The notes beneath the pieces are model-generated. The model was not told the origin of the DNA, searched no databases, and worked only from the letters and a program-made list of their open reading frames with translations. Shown in pieces: positions 1 through 6,203 of a DNA stretch of 8,279 nucleotides (the stretch's first letter is position 1; every line of letters begins with the position of its first letter). Both the position numbers and the translations under genes were made by a program. The stretch comes from DALYDP01 sp964541635 (lineage in GTDB: Bacteria; Patescibacteriota; Gracilibacteria; Peribacterales; Peribacteraceae): the NCBI GenBank assembly GCA_964541635.1, contig CAZIQM010000048.1, positions 1-8,279 of the forward strand, written 5' to 3'.

Positions 1-377
1 TGCTGCCCGGCGCGGCGCTGACGGCCCTCTTCTTCACGCTCGGCAAAATGACCATCGGCACGCTGCTCACGGAATGGAACTTCGGCACGGCGTACGGCGT
101 GACCGGCTCGATCATCGTGCTGCTCCTGTGGATCAACTACTCGGCGCAGGCGATGTTCCTGGGGGCGGAATTCACCAAGGTCTACGCGCGCGACACGCAC
201 ACGCTCGTCGTCCCGCGCTCGTACGCCCGCTTCCGTCCGGGCACCGAGACGTCCGCCGTCCGGCGGCGCATCCTCTGGAACGCGGCGACAGGCGCGGCGT
301 CCCTGTTGCCGAAGATCGAATTCACCGTTGCGGTATGGAAACGGTTCCGCGCCCTGAAGAAACGCTTCAAGCGGTAA
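1..377 (+). CDS. YihY/BrkB-family membrane protein, C-terminal part
   Basis: The reading frame is open from base 3 to the TAA at 375-377, giving 124 visible residues; the start lies outside the window. The visible part covers roughly the last two membrane segments of the YihY/virulence factor BrkB family. The first is around LPGAALTALFFTLGK, and the second is a hydrophobic run around GVTGSIIVLLLWINYSAQ. It is followed by the family's typical MFLGAEFTKVYA stretch. After that comes a basic, probably cytoplasmic tail rich in Arg and Lys, ending KKRFKR. Family members are polytopic inner-membrane proteins of unsettled function. Older names such as ribonuclease BN are known misannotations, and a transport role has been proposed for some. 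The next genes lie close downstream on the same strand, so co-transcription is possible. Family assignment is fairly safe; function is not. Confidence 0.85.
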   Translation, partial: LPGAALTALFFTLGKMTIGTLLTEWNFGTAYGVTGSIIVLLLWINYSAQAMFLGAEFTKVYARDTHTLVVPRSYARFRPGTETSAVRRRILWNAATGAASLLPKIEFTVAVWKRFRALKKRFKR

Positions 378-408
378 GACGCGGCGTGCCCGGGCGTCTT
401 CGTGGCAT

Positions 409-501
409 ATGGCACGCACCCTGTTCATCGCGCTGATCATCGCCTTCGTATTCGGGGGCGGATGGGCGCTCCTGTACCTGTTCGGCAAGGCCCTGTTTTG
501 A
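409..501 (+). CDS. Possible 30-residue single-pass membrane peptide
   Basis: A short open frame runs from ATG 409 to TGA 499-501 between the YihY-like gene and the oxidoreductase, in the same orientation. It encodes 30 residues: a short MART start, a hydrophobic stretch LFIALIIAFVFGGGWALLYLF that could form one transmembrane helix, and a GKALF end. It leaves 31 bp to the upstream gene and 15 bp to the downstream gene, so it fits an operon-like row. There is no Shine-Dalgarno sequence, and I know no family for it. The clean hydrophobic composition and the otherwise unexplained gap support a real gene. The short length makes chance a serious alternative. Confidence 0.4.
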   Translation: MARTLFIALIIAFVFGGGWALLYLFGKALF

Positions 502-516
502 TTCCCCCGCCACTCG

Positions 517-2028
517 ATGCGCACGGATAACGGCCGGACGGTTTCCGTCTGGATGGACATCGGCGACGACGCCATGACGCGACCGCCCTTGGCGGAGGAC
601 GTCTCCGCGGACGTATGCGTCGTGGGCGCGGGCATCGCGGGCATGTCGGTCGCGTACGAGTGCGCGGCCGCCGGCAAGACGGTGGTGGTGCTCGACGACG
701 GACCCATCGGCGGGGGCGAAACGTGCCGCACCACGGCGCACCTCGCGAGCGCGCTCGACGACGGGTTCCGCCATTTAGAGTTCCTCTTCGGAGAGGAGAA
801 AACCCGCCTCGCGGTGCAGAGCCACGTCCGGGCCATCGACCGCATCGAGGAGATCGCCCGCGCGGAAGGCATCGACTGCGATTTCGAGCGGTTGGACGGT
901 TACCTCTTCGCGACGGAAAAGGACGGCAAGGAAGAACTGACGCGCGAATGGGACGCCGCGTTGCGCGCCGGCCTGGAAGCGACGCTGCTCGACGAAACGC
1001 CCTTGCCCGCGCGAGGCGACGTGCCGTGCATCCGCTTCGGCCGCCAAGCGAGCATCCATCCCACGAAATACCTCGCGGGACTCGCGAAGGCCATCGAACG
1101 CCAGGGCGGGAGGATCCACTGCGGGTCGTACGCGAAGAAATTCGACGGCGGGGACTCCCCCTCCGTCACCACGTCCGACGGGAAAACGGTGCGGGCCGGC
1201 GCGATCGTCGTGGCGACGAACTCCCCGGTGAACGACCGCTACGCCATGCACATGAAGCAATCGCCGTGGCGCACCTACGCCGTCGCGTTCGACGTGCCTG
1301 GAACACCGCGCGCCGCCCTCTTCTGGGATGACCAGGAGATCTACCACTACGCGCGGTACCTGCGGGACGCCGGCACGACGACGCTGATCGTCGGCGGGGA
1401 AGACCACCGGACGGGCCACGGCAACGACGCCGAGCTCCGCTACCACCGGCTGGAACAATGGGCGCGGGCGCGCTTCCCGGACGCGGGCGCGGTGACCCGG
1501 CGATGGTCGGGCCAGGTCTACGAACCCGCCGACTCGCTGGCCTTCATCGGGCGGAACCCGGGCGACCGGAACGCGTACGTCGTGACCGGCGACTCCGGGC
1601 ACGGCATGACGCACGGCGCGATCGCGGGAATGCTCGTCACCGACCTGATCCTGGGGAAGGAAAACCCGTGGGAGGAGCTCTACGACCCGCGCCGGAAAAC
1701 GCCGCAGGCGGCCCTGGAGTACGCGAAGGACGGCGCGAACGTGACGAGGGACTACTGCGACGTGCTGACGCCCGGCGACGTGGCGTCGCCCGACGAGGTG
1801 AAACCCGGCACGGGAGCGATCATGCGCAAAGGCCTGACGAAGATCGCCCTGTACCGCGACGACGACGGAACGCTACACGAACGCTCGGCGATCTGCCCGC
1901 ATCTCGGGTGTGTCGTTCGGTGGAACGACGGCGAACGGACGTGGGACTGCCCGTGCCACGGCTCGCGGTTCGGGTGCACCGGAACGGTGGTGAACGGCCC
2001 CGCCCTCTCGGACCTGCACGAAGCGTGA
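517..2028 (+). CDS. FAD-dependent oxidoreductase fused to a C-terminal Rieske [2Fe-2S] domain
   Basis: A 503-residue protein with two domains. Residues about 30-390 form a DadA/glycine-oxidase-like FAD domain. The dinucleotide-binding GAGIAG is at 37-42, the family's DDGPIGGGET stretch follows, and GDSGHGMTHG near 358-367 lies in the C-terminal FAD-contacting part. Residues about 409-503 form a Rieske domain: box 1 is CPHLGC (C460, H462, C465) and box 2 is CPCHGS (C478, C480, H481). C460, H462, C478 and H481 would bind the cluster. C465 and C480 would form the disulfide seen in bc1-type Rieske proteins. In this family electrons probably pass from an amine or amino-acid-like substrate through FAD to the cluster, but the substrate is unknown. 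There is no signal peptide, so a cytoplasmic location is likely. Start 517 is chosen because the RTVSVWMD-type N-terminus resembles family members; M13 and M20 are alternatives. Cys replaces the more usual Gly after GGGET. Confidence 0.93.
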   Translation: MRTDNGRTVSVWMDIGDDAMTRPPLAEDVSADVCVVGAGIAGMSVAYECAAAGKTVVVLDDGPIGGGETCRTTAHLASALDDGFRHLEFLFGEEKTRLAVQSHVRAIDRIEEIARAEGIDCDFERLDGYLFATEKDGKEELTREWDAALRAGLEATLLDETPLPARGDVPCIRFGRQASIHPTKYLAGLAKAIERQGGRIHCGSYAKKFDGGDSPSVTTSDGKTVRAGAIVVATNSPVNDRYAMHMKQSPWRTYAVAFDVPGTPRAALFWDDQEIYHYARYLRDAGTTTLIVGGEDHRTGHGNDAELRYHRLEQWARARFPDAGAVTRRWSGQVYEPADSLAFIGRNPGDRNAYVVTGDSGHGMTHGAIAGMLVTDLILGKENPWEELYDPRRKTPQAALEYAKDGANVTRDYCDVLTPGDVASPDEVKPGTGAIMRKGLTKIALYRDDDGTLHERSAICPHLGCVVRWNDGERTWDCPCHGSRFGCTGTVVNGPALSDLHEA

Positions 2029-2032
2029 GCGC

Positions 2033-2047
2033 CGCGCGGGCCGCGCG
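2033..2047. terminator. GC-only inverted repeat between convergent genes, possible shared terminator
   Basis: CGCGCGG (2033-2039) and CCGCGCG (2041-2047) are perfect inverted repeats around a single central base. They lie in the 33-bp gap between the oxidoreductase stop (2028) and the acyltransferase stop (2062). A hairpin with about five GC pairs and a five-base loop is possible on either strand. There is no T-run on either side, so this is not a standard intrinsic terminator. Chance is plausible in such GC-rich DNA. Confidence 0.3.
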
Positions 2048-2061
2048 CGAAACGGCGGACC

Positions 2062-3144
2062 TCACTGTCGCTGCCGCGCCCACCGCCCGACGACGTTGCG
2101 GAACGCGATCGCGCAGACGCACGTGCAAGCGATGCCCACCGTGGCAAGCAACGCGAATTGAACGATACCGTGCACGCCGCCGCGCAGGAGCCCCAGTTGC
2201 ATCACGCGCAGAATGGGCGTGTGGATCAGGAACAGGACATAGGACATCGATCCCAACCAACACAAGTACGGATGCTCCATCACGCTCCGGAACACGGTGG
2301 CCGAAGGCGACATGCACATCATGATCGCGCAGCAGGCGACGACGCCGATGGCGGAATCCGCGGCAAAAATGACCATCTTCTCGTCGATCCACTGGCCGCG
2401 GAACAATTGTATCGCGGACAACAGGACCACCGAAAAACCGGCGAACCACGGCCATGATCGGGACGCCGACAAACGCCCCTGCGAGGATGAGTCAACGCCG
2501 GCGAGGAGCATTCCGCCCGCGAACAGTTCGAGGTATTCCGGTTTTAAGAAATACGAACCGGGACCGAACGCGGCGAACCAACCGGCGATCGCGGCGGCCA
2601 CGACGGCTACGAAGGCGACAGCCCCCGTTTTCTTCCATACGTACGCGAGAATGGGGAATAGGAGCGATAACTGGACTTCCATCGCGAAGAACCAATAGTT
2701 GTCATTGATCTCCCGCAGCGTGGATTGGAAGACGTTTTGGAGGAACACGAGGTGGACGCCGATCGCCGCGACCGACGGACTGCCCCAGAGCATGCGGTCG
2801 CCATTCACGATGTAAAATGGCGTGAACGATGCCACGACACATGAAAAAACGAGGCCCGCGTAATAGGAAGGCACGAGCCGACCCATGCGCCGGCGAAGGT
2901 ACGATCCCACTCCCCGCTCGAACGTCGCCCCGTGCGCGATGTACGATCGCATGAGCACGAAACCCGATAGCACGAAGAATGGATCCACGCCGACGGACCC
3001 GTGGTGCATCGCCGCGGTGATCCACGGAACGGAGGTCATCTTCGATAGGTGGTGCACCATCACGTACATGATGAGCAGGCCCTTCATCCCCTCGAGCCCC
3101 ATGATCTTCCGCTGACCGTCGTCCGTAGGCGAGATGCTCGTCAT
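2062..3144 (-). CDS. Acyltransferase-3 family integral membrane protein
   Basis: A 360-residue multi-pass protein. Hallmarks of the acyltransferase-3 (OafA/NodX-like) family appear in order. GLEGMKGLLIMYVMVHHL (16-33) is the first helix with the characteristic His. GVDPFFVLSGFVL is at 52-64, YLRRRMGRLVP at 82-92, and NDNYWFFAMEVQLSLLFP follows; further hydrophobic helices run to a basic end, RWARQRQ. The family moves acyl groups such as acetyl onto glycans or other surface molecules at the membrane; the acceptor here is unknown. The frame stays open upstream to 3522, but that part is antisense to the methyltransferase and shows no family similarity. ATG 3144 sits 9 bases after a TGGTACAAT promoter-like site, implying a leaderless or nearly leaderless message. 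ATG 3102, just before the conserved core, is the alternative start. The glycosyltransferase nearby fits a surface-glycan role. Confidence 0.9.
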   Translation of the reverse strand: MTSISPTDDGQRKIMGLEGMKGLLIMYVMVHHLSKMTSVPWITAAMHHGSVGVDPFFVLSGFVLMRSYIAHGATFERGVGSYLRRRMGRLVPSYYAGLVFSCVVASFTPFYIVNGDRMLWGSPSVAAIGVHLVFLQNVFQSTLREINDNYWFFAMEVQLSLLFPILAYVWKKTGAVAFVAVVAAAIAGWFAAFGPGSYFLKPEYLELFAGGMLLAGVDSSSQGRLSASRSWPWFAGFSVVLLSAIQLFRGQWIDEKMVIFAADSAIGVVACCAIMMCMSPSATVFRSVMEHPYLCWLGSMSYVLFLIHTPILRVMQLGLLRGGVHGIVQFALLATVGIACTCVCAIAFRNVVGRWARQRQ

Positions 3145-3153
3145 AACGCCGCG

Positions 3154-3162
3154 ATTGTACCA
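3154..3162 (-). promoter_or_regulatory. Extended -10 promoter (TGGTACAAT) for the acyltransferase gene
   Basis: Read on the minus strand, 3162-3154 is TGG followed by TACAAT, one mismatch from the extended -10 consensus TGnTATAAT. No good -35 is seen at the usual distance. The expected start of transcription is near 3147, only about three bases before the ATG at 3144. The site lies in the short space between the divergent acyltransferase and methyltransferase starts. Confidence 0.5.
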
Positions 3163-3175
3163 GATCGAAGCGGCG

Positions 3176-4132
3176 ATGACGCAGCGGCACCTGATGCTGT
3201 ACGCTTGTGGCGTGATCGAATTGCAACGCAAACTCCTCGGCGACGGCGTTCGCAACGCAGCCTTCCACGCGGCGCTGAAGAAAGCGATCGTGCGCGGGAA
3301 GAGCGTGGTCCTCGACATCGGATCGGGCACGGGGTTCCTAAGCTTCCTCGCGGAGCGACTCGGCGCGAAGGAATGCTGGCTCGTCGAAAGCGGCGAGGTG
3401 GCGGCATTGGGCGAAACGCTCGCCGCGGCCAACGGGATGGAACGATGTCGCTTCGTCCACGCGCATTCCGGCGACGTGCCGCTGCCGAAAGGCGACGTGG
3501 TGGTGTCTGAAACCCTGGGCAACTACGCCCTCGAAGAAGGCATCATCGGCACGATGAACGGCGCGAGGTCGTTCCTGAAAAAAGGAGCGACGATCATCCC
3601 CTCTTCCGTGCGGCAATTCGCCTGCCCGGTCGTTTCGCCTCGCGTGCAAAAAGGGATCGACGTGTGGAGCGTTGGATACGGCCTGGATTTCGAGGCGGCT
3701 CGACGCATCAGTCTGCAAAACATGTATGTCAAAACGCTGAAAACAACCGATCTCCTCGATGCCGGAAAGGCCGCGAAGGCCTGGGATGAGATCGACTTCA
3801 CGAAGGAAAACGACGATATCCGCGAAGCGACGCTGTCCTGGACGATGAAGCGTCCGGCGACGGTCCACGGGATCGCCCTGTGGTGGGAATCGACACTCGT
3901 GCCCGGCGTGCGTCTCTCCACCTCGCCCCTTGCGAAACCCACGCACTGGGAGCAGATCTACCTCCCCCTCCTCGAGCCCGTTCGCTGCGCCCGCGGCGAC
4001 GTCTTCCGGCTCGGCCTGGCGTCGGACACGAGTCCCGACGTGCGCGTGCGGCTCCGATGGACGGCGGAACGCGTTCGCACCGGACGCGTTGAAAACTCGC
4101 AGCGTTTGGACACGCACGAAGGGCTCTTTTAA
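3176..4132 (+). CDS. PRMT-like SAM-dependent methyltransferase
   Basis: A 318-residue class I methyltransferase with the signatures of protein arginine methyltransferases. Counted from ATG 3176: motif I VLDIGSGTG at 45-53; acidic E71 after the second strand (LVES); SETLGNYALEE with E112 and E121 spaced as in the PRMT double-E loop that holds the arginine guanidinium. Then comes STSP...THWEQ with THW at 256-258, the loop completing the PRMT active site, inside a C-terminal beta-barrel-like domain (about 170-318). These features fit a real PRMT-type enzyme and not a generic methyltransferase; the target (protein arginine or a small molecule) is unknown. The frame is open to an ATG at 3134, but that start would overlap the divergent acyltransferase; 3194 is another option. 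No clear Shine-Dalgarno or own promoter was found. A hairpin terminator follows. It is probably transcribed alone. Confidence 0.85.
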   Translation: MTQRHLMLYACGVIELQRKLLGDGVRNAAFHAALKKAIVRGKSVVLDIGSGTGFLSFLAERLGAKECWLVESGEVAALGETLAAANGMERCRFVHAHSGDVPLPKGDVVVSETLGNYALEEGIIGTMNGARSFLKKGATIIPSSVRQFACPVVSPRVQKGIDVWSVGYGLDFEAARRISLQNMYVKTLKTTDLLDAGKAAKAWDEIDFTKENDDIREATLSWTMKRPATVHGIALWWESTLVPGVRLSTSPLAKPTHWEQIYLPLLEPVRCARGDVFRLGLASDTSPDVRVRLRWTAERVRTGRVENSQRLDTHEGLF

Positions 4133-4141
4133 CCCGCCGAT

Positions 4142-4176
4142 CGCGCTTCCCGCAGGTTTCACGGAAGGGCGTTTTT
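4142..4176 (+). terminator. Rho-independent terminator after the methyltransferase
   Basis: CGCGCTTCC (4142-4150) pairs with GGAAGGGCG (4163-4171). This gives eight base pairs with one internal G-G mismatch and a 12-base loop, followed directly by five T (4172-4176). It begins 10 bases after the methyltransferase stop codon. The T-run ends two bases before the TG of the next promoter. Confidence 0.7.
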
Positions 4177-4177
4177 A

Positions 4178-4186
4178 TGCTATAAT
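4178..4186 (+). promoter_or_regulatory. Extended -10 promoter (TGCTATAAT) for the dual-domain transferase
   Basis: TGC (4178-4180) plus a perfect TATAAT (4181-4186) stands out in an AT-rich pocket of otherwise GC-rich DNA. TTCACG at 4158-4163, 17 bases upstream, matches four of six -35 consensus positions and falls in the loop of the preceding terminator. Transcription would start near 4193, giving a leader of about 22 bases to the ATG at 4215. Confidence 0.75.
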
Positions 4187-4214
4187 AAATAGATTTCCGG
4201 CACATCGGACGATC

Positions 4215-6200
4215 ATGCTCAACCTGTTGCGACGCACCCTCAAACGGCATATCGACAGCACCAACCCGTTCTGGTGGTACGCGATCGAAGCCGCTTCGCT
4301 CGGCGAGGCGATCGCGGGTTGGCTATCGCTCCCCATCTGCCTTGCGTACCACTGGCGGGAATTCGAAAACGTCCTGTCGGCGCGGCGTGCGATACGCGCG
4401 GGTCGGACGGTGCTGGCGTTCGGACTGCCCCGCGAGCACTTCAAGGAAATGTACGAGCCCATCCTCGAGCGTTTGCCAGCGGAATTCGACGCATGGCTCG
4501 TGGTGCCCAATTCCTCGAAAACGTCGGACGTATCGCGCATCCACGCGTGTTGGTCGATATTCGTTCCGTGGCACGCGTACGTATCGTGCTGGTTCTCGCT
4601 GGAGCACCCCGATCCCATCGACGTGCGTTCCGGCAAACTCAACATACAGCTGTACCACGGGGGCGGCGCGGCGTACATCGCCGACGCGCAACCGCTGGCG
4701 CACTCGAGCGCCATGTACCGGAAGCAATTGGCGAAATTCAACGTGCATTTCGCTACGGGGCCGGCGACGAAACGCACGGCGGAATCGTTCGGGCCGGGCC
4801 ATACCTGCGTCGAGGTGGGATACCCGAAAACGGACTTCTTGTTCCGCGAAACGGAGATTCCTTCCGTCGTCGCGGAGGATTGCTCGTTCGCGGAGGACTT
4901 GCCGCTCGTCGTGTACGCCCCCCATCATCACGAAGCGGCGAGTCTTTCGCGATACGGGCTCGCCGTGGTCGACGAATTGCTGAAGTCGGACGTGAACGTC
5001 GTGGTGAAACTCCACGGGTTGATGCTCGCGGCCGATAATCCGTTGCGCAAATACCACGCACTCCTCGAAGACATGGCGAAGAGCAACCCGCGATTGCGGC
5101 GCGCACGGTCGTCGGAACCGGGAGATTACTACAAGCTCGCCGACGTCGTCGTGGGTGATACCGGCAGCAACAGTACCGCGTTCGAATCCATCCTCTGCAA
5201 GAAACCCGTCGTGTTACTGCTCGCCAAGAACGATGAAGTGCTCGCGGACGCACAATCGTTCGAAGCCACCATGGCACGGCTGTCGACGACGGTCGGGCGC
5301 ATACAAGACCTGCCGAAAGCAGTCCTCGACGCCATCTCGACGCCGAAAGACGTGATCGAGCGCAACCACGCCGAGGCCGCGCGTTTCCTATACAACCCGG
5401 GGCACGCGGCCGACGTCGCGGTGCGCGAAATCGGGAAGGCGTTGTCGAACGGCAGCGGCGAAACCCGCGACGCGCGGAAAATCAGCTTCGTCATACCTGC
5501 GTACAACGAGGAGAAATACATCGGCGATTGCCTTAAGCACATCATGGAACTGAAAAACGATCCATGGATGCACGAAGTCATCGTCGTGGACAACGCCAGC
5601 ACCGATGCGACGGCATCCATCGCAAGGTCCTTTCCCGGCGTAACCGTCGTGGAAGAAAAGCGGAAGGGAATCGCTGCGGCCCGGTTGAAGGGATTGGAGG
5701 TCGCGACGGGCGATCTCTACGCGTCGATCGACGCGGACTGCCGCATCACCCCGACGTGGCTGTCCGAAGTGAAGAAGCAATTCGCGGGTGACCCCGGACT
5801 CGTCGGACTCGTCGGCGAATACCACTACTTCGACATGCCCGGGCCGACGCGGTTTTTACGGTCCGTCATCGCGCTCTTCACGTCGCTGCGGCTGTGGCTG
5901 CTCCGGAAGGAAAAACAATTTTCCAGGGGCGGGAACAGCGTGTACGTGACGCAGAAATTGCGCCAAGAACACGCATTCGATCCCGAAATCACATACTTCG
6001 GCGAAGACATCCACACCACCATGGCACTGAGGAAGGTGGGCACCGTGCGGTACGATCCCCGGCTCATCGTCGAGTCGTCGGCGCGGAGGGTCAACGGCGA
6101 AGGGTTTTGGAAAATGCTCTTCCTCGAAAAAATAAACAGCGCGTGGGAACACACAACGGGCAAGCCTCTGTTCGTCCACGAGGCTCGCCACTGGCGCTGA
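4215..6200 (+). CDS. Two-domain transferase: CDP-glycerol glycerophosphotransferase-like domain fused to a GT2 glycosyltransferase
   Basis: A 661-residue protein. Residues about 60-400 resemble the TagF/TagB-type GT-B domain: YHGGG with H148, GYPKTD at 202-207, VVYAPHHH, KLHG with H267, and the donor-site stretch DTGSNSTAFE from D315. In TagF two histidines in matching motifs are important for transfer of glycerol phosphate from CDP-glycerol. Residues about 423-640 form a GT2 domain: ISFVIPAYNEE from 423, VVDNASTD with D459, DAD at 506-508 for metal and sugar nucleotide, GGN, and GED with E597-D598 as the likely catalytic base region. No multi-helix membrane domain is seen, so it probably acts at the cytoplasmic membrane face. 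The product is probably a surface glycan carrying a polyol-phosphate or a related group. ATG 4215 is chosen because the upstream open frame overlaps the methyltransferase and precedes the promoter. No Shine-Dalgarno is present. The donor could differ from CDP-glycerol. Confidence 0.88.
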   Translation: MLNLLRRTLKRHIDSTNPFWWYAIEAASLGEAIAGWLSLPICLAYHWREFENVLSARRAIRAGRTVLAFGLPREHFKEMYEPILERLPAEFDAWLVVPNSSKTSDVSRIHACWSIFVPWHAYVSCWFSLEHPDPIDVRSGKLNIQLYHGGGAAYIADAQPLAHSSAMYRKQLAKFNVHFATGPATKRTAESFGPGHTCVEVGYPKTDFLFRETEIPSVVAEDCSFAEDLPLVVYAPHHHEAASLSRYGLAVVDELLKSDVNVVVKLHGLMLAADNPLRKYHALLEDMAKSNPRLRRARSSEPGDYYKLADVVVGDTGSNSTAFESILCKKPVVLLLAKNDEVLADAQSFEATMARLSTTVGRIQDLPKAVLDAISTPKDVIERNHAEAARFLYNPGHAADVAVREIGKALSNGSGETRDARKISFVIPAYNEEKYIGDCLKHIMELKNDPWMHEVIVVDNASTDATASIARSFPGVTVVEEKRKGIAAARLKGLEVATGDLYASIDADCRITPTWLSEVKKQFAGDPGLVGLVGEYHYFDMPGPTRFLRSVIALFTSLRLWLLRKEKQFSRGGNSVYVTQKLRQEHAFDPEITYFGEDIHTTMALRKVGTVRYDPRLIVESSARRVNGEGFWKMLFLEKINSAWEHTTGKPLFVHEARHWR

Positions 6201-6203
6201 TGT

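Noticed and set aside
775..1614. 279-residue open frame on the minus strand and other long frames inside the oxidoreductase
   Set aside because: They are shadows of the FAD/Rieske coding frame, with Arg/Val-rich composition and no recognisable motifs.
3189..3202. TGCTGTACG as a possible extended -10 for the methyltransferase
   Set aside because: Only three of six -10 positions match, and the most conserved ones (A at position 2 and final T) are missing.
3145..3522. N-terminal extension of the acyltransferase frame on the minus strand
   Set aside because: It is antisense to the methyltransferase coding sequence, shows low-complexity Ser/Arg/Pro-rich sequence without family similarity, and lies upstream of the promoter-like site at 3154-3162.
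3930..4214. Upstream in-frame extension of the dual-domain transferase
   Set aside because: It overlaps the end of the methyltransferase in another frame and lies upstream of both the terminator and the TGCTATAAT promoter.
5794..5815. Direct repeat of GGACTCGTC
   Set aside because: Two adjacent copies encode a repeated Leu-Val-Gly within the GT2 domain; it is too short and explained by coding.
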